DNA of 64,000 bases from Siphlonurus alternatus (GCA_949825025.1 OX463778.1:42072146-42136145); one strand, 5' to 3'. Positions 52,701 to 63,844 are shown, counted from the first letter of the stretch. Notes: generated from the sequence alone by a model not told the origin. A program made the numbers and translations.

Positions 52701-55700
52701 TTTATAAGAAGCAGAAATGATTTTGCTCCTCCAGAGCCTTCTTTACTTAGGTAAAACACTAGTGTTTATCATATATATTTTTATTTATTTATTATATTTC
52801 CCTCATGAATAACATATACTGTACTGTATAACAAACAAGTCAGAGGCAGGAGACACCAAACAGTACACCCTCACCTAATGGCGATTTCTTCTCGCTCGTC
52901 AGGGTCATCTCCGTCATCCTCATCTGCAATACCAACTTCTCCAAGCAGATCCCTCAACTGCTGTAGTCGCTGCTTGGCCTTATCTAGCTGCCTGCACAGA
53001 CACACACAGTGAGCAATGGCCAGCAAACCTCTCGCTTTACACACTTACTGAGTCTTTAGTTGAATCTCCAACACTTGAGCCTCCAGATAGTTGGGTGCTA
53101 CTTCGGAGCTCAGAACTATGTTGTCGGGCTTAGTAATGGAACCTCCTCGTTCCTGCTCTCCTCGCTGGGCCCTTTAAATCACAAACCAGACATTGTGATG
53201 CTTCAATAAACAACTCAAAGACAAAAGCCCACATGTCTAAAATCCAATTGATATACTACACATACATAATAATGGTAAAATTTTATTTACAACAGTACCA
53301 GAACTGTGTTTTGGGCTAAATGGTACAAAATATGCTCGAAAATCATATAGTGCAACACACTTCTAGGTAGGTTCATAAGAGTTGCTGTTTTAATCTTTTT
53401 TTTTTCATTTTCTTTATAAAATATTTCTTTACTAACCGAAATAAAATTAGACAATAGATGGACGACCTGCACGATTTTTTTTTTTTATTGCATTAATAAA
53501 AAGAGTGTACTGTACCAAATTATTCTACTCTCATTTTTTTTCCCGATTTTTTTAGAGCCCAGGAATTATTTTTAAACAAATATTGTAAGAGAGAGGAGTC
53601 AATAGGTGTGTAACTTCTAAATAAAAGGATATTAAAGAATAACTTTTTAGCAATGCTTCCTGGCCTCTAAAAATTTTGCAAAAATTCAGAATAACAGAAT
53701 TTTGCGTCCTCTTTTATCCTGCAACAAAAAAAATATTCAATTTCTTGCAGTTTGCCCATTTTATCAAACCTAATACATTGAAGACTAACCTGTTGGACGG
53801 TATCTGATGATCACTCATTGAGGCTAATTCACGGGTGGTAAGAGCTGCCTTCACAGAATCCTAAAAAATAAGATCACAATAACTTGAGATTGCTTTTGAC
53901 ATCACAACGTCCATGCTTACGTGAGGCATTTCTCCCCTGTTGACTGCAGCCACCATGGATTGCAGCTGTGCAAGGCGTGCCTTCATGCGACTGAGCTCCT
54001 CCATCTTGTCTGACACCTCGGACAATACTTCCCCATCTCGCTCTTCCTCAGAGCTTTCTGCCTGGCTCAAGTCCACGCCTAAAAACACAGTCCATAATTT
54101 GGCTCAAAAACAGCTAATAGCCTTGAGTTGATAGCAGCCACAGTAGAGTTTGGTCTTAAGGCTTGTGAACTTTAAACTAATGACTTTTATTTTGTGGGCT
54201 ACTGGATTGTATGAACCCTTGCAGTAATAACATACAATTAATAACTCAACAAAAAAAAAAAAAAAAAATTTAATTTAATAATATATATTTAAAGAAACAA
54301 GTACCATTCTGCTGGGGTTGTGTATCTACAGGATGTCCAGTGGAGGGTGCTGATTCTCCGAGGGCATGCAGGTCTCGCACCAGGCGGTCCATGGCCTGCT
54401 TGCGTCCCTGCAGCTCCTGTAGACGTTCCTGCAGAGCAGAGTGCTCTGCCTCCAGCTCCTCGTCCTGCTCTCCCAGCAGATGCACAACCTGCACAGAGAG
54501 GCAATAATCACCAAACATTAACAAAATAATCTCACAGACACACTTAATGAGAACATACAGCACATAATATATTTATGTTCAATTTTATCTATTTTGCTAT
54601 TAACCATGCAACAAAAGTTATTTTTAAGATCAAGAAATAAAATAAAATAAACATTTCTTGAAAAACATGCCAAAGTAGCATCTGTAAGACATTGCCACTA
54701 AAGCAAATTAAATTAGATTCAATTCGTTTATTTAATTACTGGCTGCATAAAATAAACAAAAATTAACTTTCACCTTAGAAATATGTTTATAATTTCATAG
54801 TATAAATTTGGTTGACTGGAGAAATGAAACTTAAAAGGTAAAAAGGAACTTTCTCCTTCCTCCCTATTCTAGACCCAACTTAATAAAAGTGGGAGGTGTG
54901 GCGCAGTGCGCTTGGCCGGGTCTCGTCAGATCACCGAAGTCAAGCATCGTCGAGCGTGGTTAGTAGGTGTATGGGTGACCATTTTCAAAAAAAAAAAAAC
55001 GTTTCCCACACCGGGGTAAATCATTGCGCTTTTCCACATGTGGTTCCCCTGGCTTTGGACCATTGCACTTCCGGTTCATTGACAAAAGCTGTAGCGTCCA
55101 TCCTGCTGAGGTTTCCACATTTCCCTCAGTCACAGGCAAATGCCAGGATGGATTGCAAGGCCGTGGCCGCCCCTGTTTCGGGAAAAGCCCACGAAACGCT
55201 CAAGTTAGGGTTTCGGAAGGTTCGGGGTTCCAAAGTAGTATGTAATTAGTAATTAGAAGTAAGGAATTCATCTAATTTAATGGCAATATGGAAAAGAAGA
55301 TGATTTAACATTTCAAGGGTTTAATTTTACTGTAAAGTTAGTTTCATTACTTTATATCTAGCAGGTTATGAGAGAAATGGCATGGCCAGCAAAGAGAGCG
55401 GCTGTCCGCTTGTAGGGGCGGAAAAGAAGGCACATCTCCATGTTTGGCGATTACATTCGGACACAACGAAAGAAGCCGTCAAGAAGTACATTGACAGTAA
55501 ATTGAACACTAATGTTAAAATTGAGACTTTAAATGCACGAGGATCATATGCCTCTTTCAAAATAACTGTTGATTTTAAATTTCTAAATCAAATTCAAGAT
55601 CCTTTAATATGGCCACTAAATGCAAGGATCAATAGATTCAGATTTGCAAATTCATAAAACAAAACTGAAAAATGTTGATCAAAGTGATAATTAATATTTT

Positions 55701-58700
55701 AAAATTGTGTTCTAATTATGTCTCTCTCTCTTTTTTTTTTTTTTGTATATGTCTAAATTAAGTTTTAATACAGTAATTGAATATTGTTATTTTTAATTGT
55801 GGCCGTACACTTATATGTATTTTGTATGTTTGTCTATTACTAATCTTTTTTTTGTTTTACAGCTATATCAAATTTAATTAATGTTTAGTTTGTAGTCACA
55901 ATGTATCAACTGATATTTAATGTGAAATAAATAAATAAATAAAATAAAATTATATTTATTTTTTAGCAAGTTATTGTCAGGTTCAAGTCACCAACAAAGG
56001 TTGTTCACTTTTTACAATTCTTTAGCATGGAGTATCACTGACTGTGAGTTCATAATGAAGACAAATATTAGACTGAATCAAACATGAAATTTGAGCTACA
56101 AAATATAGTGAAATACAGTATTGTATGCTACTTCCTCTGATGTTTGATGTTCGAATTAAAAGGACATCAATGCATTCTAACTTTACATAATCTCTATTGA
56201 CAAAGTTTTAAAATTATAGAAATCTAATTTTGGTTAGTAATTAATGTAATATAATCCTACCTCATTCCTATTGAGGAACATATCTTGCAATGTTTGCATT
56301 CTTCCGTTCAGGTTCTCCACATTCCCATTGATGGCAGATGGAGAGTCTTCAGCTGCTGTTGCCAGAAGAGCTCCCTGTAATCAAACTACTGTCAACAATT
56401 TGTTGCTTTATATGGACAGAGATATTGTACCTGCTGGGCCTGTGCCTCCCGAAGTTGAGCCTGCGCCTTGTGTTGCAATGCCACCAGTGCCGCCTGGTGC
56501 TCCTGCAGGGCCTGCAACTGCAACAAAAAACAGCAACACATAAGCAAGTCTGTGCATGTGCCCAAAATACATTAGAAAAAGTTGCAAGTTAGTTTCAAAA
56601 TTTTATGCTCCAAATAATAGTGACGTAATTGCTCTAAGCCAGCTAGAATTTTCATTTAATACTGTATTCTTATAACTTATATAACAAATAAAAATCTAAA
56701 ATAATATAAACACAAAATATGTACACGGTATAATACAACAAAATCAATGAAAAATTAATGCAATACTAAATTTGTTGTTTCTTACCTTCTTCTGACTCTC
56801 TTCAACCTTCAGCTTGAGTTCATGGTGTTTGGCATATTGGGCAGCAGTCGGCATGGATCTCTGCAACAAGGTTTTGCAGTAATTTAAGTCTAGTTTTTCC
56901 CTCAAACTGCAAAATGGGACTCACCGGCTCTTCGGAAGTTGAGCGGCTGCGAGACTGGCTGAGGCTATCGGAGGTGGAGTGATCCCTGCTACGAGGGGGA
57001 GCAGCGCTAGGGGGACTCTGTGGAGACACAAGGCTGTCAGGCAGCACCTGAGACAATGTAAACAACAACATCACTAAATGCTAAATCAAACGTACTGTCT
57101 TCCACATACTGTATTCCTTTCCAATAAAATATAGATATGTATTATAAATATATAAAACAAAAAAAATTATTTTATAATGTAATAAATACTGTATTCTTTA
57201 TCCCAATCAACAATTATTATTAACTGAAGCAAATACAGTAACAAAGGATATTGCAAAAATAAATGAAAAAAGTGCAAAATATGTAATGTAATATGTAAAA
57301 AATAATATGTACACTATTTGTGTTCAATGAAAGACTTATAATAAAAAAATTAAACATTATTAAACTCATATTTAATGTTAATTTATCTTTGATTAGTTTT
57401 TTTTTTTAAATTTAAAGTAATGATAACAGTACTGCATCCAAAATCCATAAAATATATTATTAAAAAAAACATGCAAATAAATGACAAACAATGCAGCTTA
57501 AAAGATGCTAATTGAAAATCAAACAGCAATAAATAATACGCACGCCATCCTTGAATAGCCCCAAGCATGTGTCCTCTTGGGTCTTGACAATTTCCAGCAA
57601 CTGTGTGAATCGCTCCAGGTGTTCTGGGGTGGAGCAATTATCAAGAGGCTGTGGGGCGGCACACACAGTGTTAGTTAAGCGCACAATGCAGCAATACATG
57701 CAAGTCAGGGTAGGCACACACAACACGCGCCAGGCTTGGTGTGCACCTCGTGACCCTCCAGGGCGTTGAGCGTTGTTAGAAGCTCCACCAGACGACCCTC
57801 ACTCTCCCTCAGGTCTACGTTCATGTGGTCCAGCTTTATCACTTGGATTATGTGGCGCTACAGCATCAACAGGCACATTGTCTCTTTAAACATGGGTTTT
57901 CAAGATTTTCTGTGGATTTTATACTTTTAAATCAGGATAAAATTCTAATATTATATACAGCATTCACAACATGGAAGTCATATACAATATGACATAATAT
58001 GACTAGGCAACAGCAGGCAGGTAACTTAACATTCTAAGTGTTTGCTTGCAAATATTTTATACTTTACTGTATCCAATTTTATCATGATGCATTCTTTAGT
58101 CATTGCTTTTATTTTTAAATTAATTTAAAAAACTTAGCATTACCAATTTTCTTTTGTTTTTATTCAGCAAAATGAAAAAAACATTGGTTTGAAATTACAG
58201 GGGCATTAGTATGGACATTAGTATAGCATTAGTACACCATCCCTCGTACGAAATAATAGCTGTCTGCTATGACATAGCTCATTATATCAGACGAGGGACA
58301 ATATTTTAATCCATGAATTTGCACTATAAAAAAATTGTACACTTGCAATTACTTATAAAACATAAGAGGAACTTGATAGATATAATTTTTTATCTAATTT
58401 TTCATTAATTATGCAGTACATGGATATTTTAATATTTTAAAAATATTAATAAAATTTACTCAATATAGAAAATTATTTGCTCAATAAAAACAAAACAAAA
58501 TAGCAATGTAAGAAATAGAGGCTTCAAGTTGGTGTGCCTCTTGATGCTCATTTGTGTCGCTAAGGTCCATCTTGCACTTGAAAATGAAGCAGTGTTTTTT
58601 TAACTTTTCTCGGTTATCAGTTACATAAAAATTCTAAATCTTGCATTATTCACTGTATTTTTCAGTTTGGATCAAAGTTCCGTAATTAAATTTCCCATGA

Positions 58701-59773
58701 CAAATTTTATTCTTAGTGAAAAAATGAAATCTTTTATTTTTTATTTTTTTTTTTTTACATAGGTTTGGATAGGATGGTGTGAACACCGAAAAATCAGCTA
58801 ACTTGAAGCCTCTATACTGTACACAGTTCTGATGCATAAACAAACATGGCACTGACAATTTCAATATACAGTACAGTATAAAAAAAAAGATCCCAAGGAA
58901 ATAAATGTCATATGTTGCTTGTTCATTATTTTAAAAATAGGTCACATATAACGCAAATACAAATATTTATTATCACATTTGTTCTATTATATATCATGTC
59001 ATCAAATTTTAATTGCAATCCTGTATTTATTTATTTTTATCTTACTGTAATTCAAATATAGTTTTAAAGTAAAAACTCTTAAATTTTAATATTCTTCAGT
59101 GATTGCATCTTCTGATCAAAATTCAAAGAAATTTGAGCTCACCGGGTCAGAGGAGCCTCGAAGAGAGTCCATTAGAGCAGACGTCTGCTTTACGTAGTCT
59201 CGAATCTGGTTCAGGCGACTCAGCACTTGGTTCCGGTCAGGCTAAATGCATGTATATTTTTTATTATATCAGTGATTTACTATTTGAGACCAACTACATA
59301 TTTATATAAATGAACAAAATTGTGTGTTAAAGAAGAGGGGACGGGGATAGCTTGTCTTTCTATTAATGAATTAATAATTAAAAGGGGTGGAGAGAAGGGA
59401 AAAAGAAGGCTCACTTTGTAAAAATTCACTTCTTTATTCATAACCTGACGCTATATTCCTTGCAAGGTAGGTAAGCAAGCAGCATTATTGCCTCGGTGGT
59501 CCATGTCCACATAAATTGTTCTCTGCTTTTTTAGTAATACAGGTAGTGAGGCTTACTAGACCTCACATTTCAAGGACATTGTGCTAATGCCTGGAAATGA
59601 TGGATACCGTCCTGCAGACCGGACTTTGGGAGACTTAGTCGCTGACCAACAGACAATGTACTCATTCCCTTGAACCAGGATTCCTGTTGCAGGAACTGGC
59701 TCAAGGGCCAGGTCAGTGTTGTCAGTGTTCACCACTAGGAGGTAATAATGCTGTACTCTGAATACACTTTTAA

Positions 59774-59820
<47 letters not shown>

Positions 59821-62612
59821 AAAGTACTGTACTGTAAAATGTAAGCTCAAAATGAAATACTTCAACTTGTAATTAGAATTTTGTATAATTACAAAAATAG
59901 TTTATCTATGGTTATAATAGAAATATTACTGGACATAATACTAGGCAGTCAAACCTAATCCATAAAAAATATGGAGCTTACGAGCAAACTAAAAGAGATC
60001 ATTTCCTTCTGAGCTCGTTATTGTATAATAAACTTCCTGATTCTTTAAAACAAATTGAAAGTATATCAATTTTTAAGACACAATTGTTTACTTATCTTAT
60101 TAAAAAGAATTGTTATTCTATTCACAAGAAAAATATTAATAATGAACGTGTCAATTCTTATTTCTGATAATCTTTGTTTTATATATATTGGAATTATTTG
60201 TATATTATAAATTGTATGTATGTATTGTTTTACTAATTTCTTTTTGTGTTTTCAGATATTAAATAACTGTATAATGTAGTCACAATGTACCAACTGGTAT
60301 TTAATGTGAATAAATAAATAAATAAATAAATTGATCTACAGTATTGACAAATCGCTCAAAATAATTTTATCAACTGACAGTCAAAATTAATTGAAACTGC
60401 ATCATGGTTTTTAAATAAAAATAAAGTAAAGCAAACTTATAAAAATTGGATTATTGATGCACGCCTTTCACTAACTTGTAAGTTTCACTCACAATTTTAG
60501 AGATATTGTTCTTTGTATCCAGCAGCGTGTTGTGTGGCTGCTCTTGGCGACGAGGGTTATTGCCCAATGATTGAGAGAGGCTTGCCTCCCCACCCCCTCT
60601 CCTGGGGTCTGCTTCATAACCTCCAGACTGTAATAGAGAAGATAGTTAGATAAATCAGATGGTAACAGCTTCCAAGGCAAAAACAGGTCCCAGCACTCAC
60701 CCGTTCTCCATCCATGATCAAGTCACTCTGCAAACTATGGGTGAAGTCTGCTGCACTCGGTCTTAGTCTCTCGTGGGAATCATGGGAAACTGAAAACATG
60801 AAAGAATATTATTATACAGTACTACAAATCTTAGTTTACACGTGGATTTAACTGCGCGCGGCGGACATCTTGAAAATAAATATTCAGGATCTTATGGATG
60901 CCGCCATTTGGTCTAGACTGTCTGGAGCTTGGCGCCATAGTGTCTACAGGTATTCTTAGATCTGTCAGACTGTAGAATAAATTTGGTAAGTATTGCAGTA
61001 ACACATAATAACAATAAAATAAATTAATAAATTATATAATACGGTCTTGTCGCGTTGAATGCACCGGGTCTTGTTAGATCACCGAAGTTAAGCAACATCG
61101 AGCGTGGTTAGTACTTGGAGGGGTTACGCTGTAAAAAGTGACACTGCTGCCATCTACTGGCACGTGCTGTATGTACGTACGGCGGCACAATTGATCACGG
61201 TGCTGCCATCTCTCGGAATATTTCCGAAGAAAGTGATCACCCCTGTAAGTTCAAATACTGCAGGCCTCACAGATCTGGTAGTCGAGCCCAGAAGAGTGCA
61301 GGAAAGGGTTATGGGAGCCTGGTAAGACCCAGCTCGGTCGCAAGATAACTCTTACACACAAGGTTAAATACCTGGCCACACCCGAAAGGGTAAAATGGCG
61401 TCAAGGATATTAACTTTTTTTATTATTTTTTTTATAATATAGCTGTAGATCAATATGCAGTAGTACATGAAGTTAAGAGTAGTTCAGAGCTGGAGAGTTT
61501 AAATGAGTGGGGCATCGTAGAAATATTCTAAACTTACTGAATTGCATGTTGTGAAACTTATGGATATATACTCTGTACTACACCATCAGAATTAATATGG
61601 TGTATGTATCATATGCATATGGTTTACATTTTACACAATATGTCAAATTACATGTTCAGCCATTTTTAGTATGTTTAAAACGTTTTGCAAAAAAATTGTT
61701 AACTGGGAAGTTTCTTTGTTTTCATGTTTGTGGACTATTCTGTGTACATGTATGCATATGCATACCCTTACCTATACATTGGTAATTGGTATCAAAGTAA
61801 TTTTTATCTTGTTCCTATGCACAGAGTACAATACAAATGCATATAAGCACACTGTATGCTACATATTACAGATTACAGAATATATCATAATATGCCCTGA
61901 CAGTATCATATTATATAAATATATTTTGCACACTGTATGCATAATCTTGAAAGCTATACAGTAGTCTTTTGTTGCATGAAAACTAACAAGTAAGATATAT
62001 GCATAAAAAATGTACACATACAGTATGCCATATGCAATACATGTTAAAGTTTTTTTTTTTTCGTTTTTAATTTCTTTTTTAAACCAATTATCAAGGTATT
62101 GAAGTTGTTATTTTCATGGAAAGGATGATTTGGTTAATGGGTTATGATTTTCACTCTCTCTCTCTTTTTTTGTCTATAAAGAGCCCAAAAGCAGACCGGG
62201 ACCAAAACAGGCGGCTAAAATCCAAAACTGGGCTATGCACTGTATGTATGTAAAACATAATGTATGCATATCCATGACATAATTTTTTGTAGGCTACATT
62301 ACCTAAGCTTGCATCAAAGAAGTCCCTTGTCGGCTGTCTGGTATTTCTCGGCTTGCGTGCTCGGCCTTGCGAAGAAGAGGGTGCAGGCTGGGTAGAAGTC
62401 GACTGCTGCCACTCGGGACTGCTGGTGCTGGCCTAAGAAATTGAGACAAAAATAACTTTTGATCTATTTTAAGAGTACGACGCGATACCAACCTGCAGGT
62501 TGTTAGGCATATTGCTGATGGGGGCGCGCCGCTGCTCGAGGTCGCGTGAACTAACATTAGGCCGACTCTTGACTTTGGGCACTGTGCCAGTAGAACGTCC
62601 AGAAGATGACAT
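40491..62612 (-). CDS. PCM1: PCM1 (pericentriolar material 1, centriolar-satellite scaffold), 33 coding exons
   Basis: Coiled-coil scaffold of centriolar satellites that delivers centrosomal and ciliary proteins along microtubules (family knowledge). I joined 33 exons with consistent phases; about 1,700 residues (1,725 with the long form of exon 18) against 2,024 in human. Diagnostic matches are VLSRLNQIRDYVKQTSAL, EHQAALVALQHKAQAQLRE, RMKARLAQLQSMVAAV, TSATWGGSSS and AQNQSRPDFLPQLFREL. Further C-terminal matches are LPFLKAHREDCCSPALL, DALLEDSLLKFQG and LLNELTFFKLLD. The ATG at 62612 is the first in-frame ATG of exon 1. All introns are GT-AG except intron 32, which appears to be GC-AG. Introns carry several SINE, LINE and MITE insertions. 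Exon lists are in the block entries. Confidence 0.94.
41735..42035. mobile_element. Hairpin MITE, family B (copy 2, decayed)
   Basis: Arms with ATTGCAAAAATGAATAGAGG and CTTTATCCATTTTTGCAAT, and inner blocks TTTTTTTGAGTCCGGGAACT / CTTCCTGGTCTCTAAAAAAA, match 6448-6791. Located in PCM1 intron 30/31. Confidence 0.65.
42594..42842. repeat. GC-rich block between two (AAT)n tracts
   Basis: About 180 bp of GC-rich sequence (42617-42800, starting AGCCCGAAAGGCTGTGTGAT) between (AAT)n microsatellites, inside PCM1 intron 29. It is probably a short retroposon; the family is not recognised. Confidence 0.5.
44423..45481. mobile_element. 1.06-kb non-autonomous element with 97-bp terminal inverted repeats
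   Basis: Arms 44423-44519 and 45385-45481 are reverse complements with one mismatch (start AGTAGAACCATCATATGGTC). No transposase ORF inside. The interior has a GC-richer patch at about 44890-45020 with CACGTGACACATGTGAGCGC. Sits in PCM1 intron 26, with an SINE 80 bp beyond it. Confidence 0.85.
45563..45920 (+). mobile_element. 5S-rRNA-derived SINE, copy 2
   Basis: Diverged copy of the 33.3-kb SINE (GGAGGTGTGGCGTAGTGCGC head, GGTTGGATGGGTGA box). In PCM1 intron 26, antisense to the gene. Confidence 0.85.
48475..51424 (-). CDS. PCM1: PCM1 exons 18-23: central region
   Basis: Exons 51298-51424 (or long form 51223-51424), 50836-50953, 50439-50617, 50186-50382, 49405-49620, 48475-48917; residues about 691-1116. 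Exon 18 has ELQAKRQELEELMRKDQ (human RKQLEALMAEHQ). Exon 19 has TSATWGGSSSSQTALL (human KTMATWGGSTQCAL). Exon 22 is a Gln-rich coiled coil with TAMCQAMMQQW and LSQCCHMLWVQH, aligning with human VSICQTLMQDQQ and LNQCYTQLTWQQ. Exon 23 (443 nt) is Pro/Ser-rich and corresponds to the low-complexity middle of vertebrate PCM1. Two donors for exon 18 give the same phase; the longer one adds 25 coding-like residues. Confidence 0.88.
48978..49066. repeat. (TA)n microsatellite
   Basis: About 90 bp of TA in PCM1 intron 22. Confidence 0.95.
49659..49707. repeat. (AAAT)n microsatellite
   Basis: A second, shorter AAAT tract occurs at about 49317-49350; the two flank PCM1 exon 22. Confidence 0.9.
51932..54488 (-). 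CDS. PCM1: PCM1 exons 12-17: second coiled-coil block
   Basis: Exons 54305-54488, 53921-54078, 53790-53860, 53049-53171, 52875-52991, 51932-52160; residues 397-690. Exon 12 has RKQAMDRLVRDLHALGE (human KKQKMDKLLGELHTLRD). Exon 13 has an acidic stretch, then KARLAQLQSMVAAVNRG (human KQKLRQLQDLVAMVQ). Exon 16 is a coiled coil followed by an acidic run (DEDDGDDPDE). Exon 17 is Gln-rich. Its donor could be at 51932 or three bases earlier in transcription (51935); both keep phase. Confidence 0.9.
53462..53745. mobile_element. Hairpin MITE, family B (copy 3, decayed)
   Basis: Same layout as the 41.7-kb copy (TTTTTTTAGAGCCCAGGAAT and CTTCCTGGCCTCTAAAAATT blocks) in PCM1 intron 14/15. More diverged. 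Confidence 0.6.
54891..55262 (+). mobile_element. 5S-rRNA-derived SINE, copy 3
   Basis: Close relative of copy 1 through head and body (GGTGTATGGGTGACC, CAAGTTAGGGTTTCGGAAGG). In PCM1 intron 11, about 120 bp before a half-LINE. Confidence 0.88.
55300..55945 (+). mobile_element. Half-LINE: ORF1-like frame plus LINE 3' UTR
   Basis: The 3' part (GTAGTCACAATGTATCAACT, then TTTAATGTGAAATAAATAAA) is the same 3' end found at 60.2-60.3 kb after reverse-transcriptase-like text. Here it follows an ORF1-like frame with no reverse transcriptase between. The 5' boundary is uncertain. Confidence 0.65.
55382..55657 (+). CDS. ORF1/gag-like reading frame of a LINE-derived element
   Basis: 91-residue open frame starting MASKESGCPLVG, with HVWRLHSDTTKEAVKKYI, ARGSYASFKITVD and DPLIWPLNARINRF. 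This layout (short alpha/beta RNA-binding-like fold, SFK, then LWP) recalls gag-like ORF1 fragments common in invertebrate LINEs. It is antisense within PCM1 intron 11 and followed at once by a LINE-type 3' untranslated region. Most likely transposon-derived rather than a host gene. Confidence 0.6.
   Translation: MASKESGCPLVGAEKKAHLHVWRLHSDTTKEAVKKYIDSKLNTNVKIETLNARGSYASFKITVDFKFLNQIQDPLIWPLNARINRFRFANS
56261..59241 (-). CDS. PCM1: PCM1 exons 5-11: first coiled-coil block
   Basis: Exons 59143-59241, 57747-57857, 57544-57648, 56925-57047, 56786-56860, 56431-56517, 56261-56374; residues 159-396. Exon 5 (VLSRLNQIRDYVKQTSALMD) aligns with human SRLVQIRDYITKASSM. Exon 10 (LQALQEHQAALVALQHKAQ) aligns with human LRALQGRQAALLALQHKAE. 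Exon 8 is a Ser/Pro/Arg-rich insert. All exons are phase 0 to 0 in this block, so each could be skipped without a frameshift. Confidence 0.92.
59556..59777 (-). other. Unassigned coding-like block in PCM1 intron 4
   Basis: A GC-richer stretch open on the minus strand (73 codons, including LALEPVPATGILVQGNEYI and SAGRYPSFPG). It has no family I recognise. It may be a degenerate transposon or pseudogene fragment. Confidence 0.3.
59778..59820. repeat. (CT)n microsatellite
   Basis: About 40 bp of CT in PCM1 intron 4. Confidence 0.95.
59945..60325 (+). mobile_element. 5'-truncated LINE 3' end
   Basis: Plus-strand text decodes to NKLPDSLKQIESISIFKTQL, typical of the last residues of LINE reverse transcriptases. 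It is followed by a 3' UTR ending GTATTTAATGTGAATAAATA with a repeated AAAT tail. In PCM1 intron 4. Confidence 0.7.
60493..62612 (-). CDS. PCM1: PCM1 exons 1-4: N-terminal region
   Basis: Exons 62493-62612, 62303-62432, 60701-60789, 60493-60627; residues 1-158. The start reads MSSSGRSTGTVPKVKSRP. The segment is Ser/Arg/Pro-rich and disordered, with little direct similarity to the vertebrate N-terminus beyond SLQSDLIMDGER-type text. It is assigned to PCM1 because donor/acceptor phases lead directly into the unmistakable exon 5. Intron 2 contains a 5S-headed SINE; intron 4 contains a LINE 3' end and an unexplained coding-like block. Confidence 0.85.
61041..61400 (+). mobile_element. 5S-headed SINE with a different body
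   Basis: The head has TTGTTAGATCACCGAAGTTA and GAGCGTGGTTAGTACTTGGA, close to 5S rRNA, but the downstream body differs from the other three copies. In PCM1 intron 2. Confidence 0.75.
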
Positions 62613-62905
62613 GTTTTTAACTGTATGCACAGTCGCTGCACCCCAAACAATAAGCACTTACCGGCACTTACAATTCACATAATAAAATGTAACAATTCTG
62701 AATTATTAGCCCTTCATTTTTAAGCAAAGAGGTAACATAAATTGCAAAAACTGCTAAACAATATTTCCTTTTATCCAAAACATGTGAAATAATAAATAAG
62801 TCACAGATCACAGAAGTCACTGCAAACTGCAAAATAAAATGTTTTCGATCTGAAAAAGTTTTTTTTCCCCTCGAAAGATGGCACTAAAATCGCAAATCTC
62901 GCACA

Positions 62906-63310
62906 ACGTTCCTTTATACAGGTTAAGTCACCGATTGGACCAATGTTAAAGGTCTTAGCCAATCACGTTCAAGTATTTTTGGCCACATCGTGCCGCGAAA
63001 CTTTGAATGCGCCCATCATGCAATGCTATTTTTGAAATTTCGCGGTACAATGGGGCCTGAAAATTTAACAAAATTGACGCACGAAATGCGAGATCAAGGT
63101 TTCTTTATACAGGTTAAGACACGCACGCATTTCGTGCGTCAATTTTGTTAAATTTTCAGGCCCCATTGTACCGCGAAATTTCAAAAATAGCATTGCATGA
63201 TGGGCGCATTCAAAGTTTCGCGGCACGATGTGGCCAAAAATACTTGAACGTGATTGGCTAAACCCTTTAACATTGGTCCAATCGGTGGCTTAACCTGTAT
63301 AAAGGAACGT
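62906..63310. mobile_element. Head-to-head pair of CCAAT-rich MITEs (large palindrome)
   Basis: Two copies of a roughly 200-bp element in inverted orientation: arms 62906-63090 and 63126-63310 are nearly identical reverse complements around a 35-bp spacer. The terminal inverted repeat is CTTTATACAGGTTAAG. Each copy carries a cluster of CCAAT boxes (GATTGGCTAA, CATTGGTCCAATCGG). The pair lies between the PCM1 ATG exon and the presumed untranslated first exon. Confidence 0.8.
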
Positions 63311-63358
63311 TTATCTCGCACAAGGTTGGCTTCACAGTACAGGAATACTGTGGTTGGC

Positions 63359-63564
63359 TTTATACAGGTTAAGCCACGTGCGTATTTCGTGCGTCAATTT
63401 TCCACTATTTCCAGGACCCATTGCACCGCGAAAATTCAAAAATAGCATTGCATCATGGGCGCATTCAAAGTTTCGCGGCACGATGGGTCCTGGAATACTT
63501 GAATCTGATTGGCTAAGCCCGTTAACATTGGTCAAATCGGAGGCTTAACCTGTATAAAGGAACG
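63359..63564 (+). mobile_element. Third copy of the CCAAT-rich MITE
   Basis: Same element as the adjacent pair, direct orientation relative to the second copy and slightly diverged. Its ends are TTTATACAGGTTAAGCCAC and GGCTTAACCTGTATAAAG, so this copy has both terminal inverted repeats intact. Confidence 0.8.
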
Positions 63565-63632
63565 TTGATCTCGCAAATCGCGCAAATCGCAAATCAAGGC
63601 GATGTATCTTCTTTATGTAACGAAATACTTAC

Positions 63633-63840
63633 AAAACGTGTGAAAAACCTTCCTGAAATAGCCACCAGTAGCGCGTCGATCGTTATTCTGTGCCGTGACG
63701 GGTGCTGCATTGCCGGTTCTTACCGCGCTAGACCGCGCCGTGCCGATTAACAATGGTCACATGAGTTTTTTCACCAAAGCTCATAAAATATACGAGCGGT
63801 TCACGACAGAAGAAAACCATTCCACCGCAGCCATTATCTA
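63633..63840 (-). other. PCM1: Probable untranslated first exon of PCM1
   Basis: On the minus strand this GC-richer block ends in a strong donor (CGTTTT then GTAAGT, exon edge 63633). Acceptors lie just upstream of the PCM1 ATG at about 62635 or 62620. It contains one short upstream ATG frame that is not in frame with PCM1. A perfect NRF-1 palindrome sits at its upstream edge. Boundaries are inferred only from splice signals. Confidence 0.4.
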
Positions 63841-63844
63841 GCTC

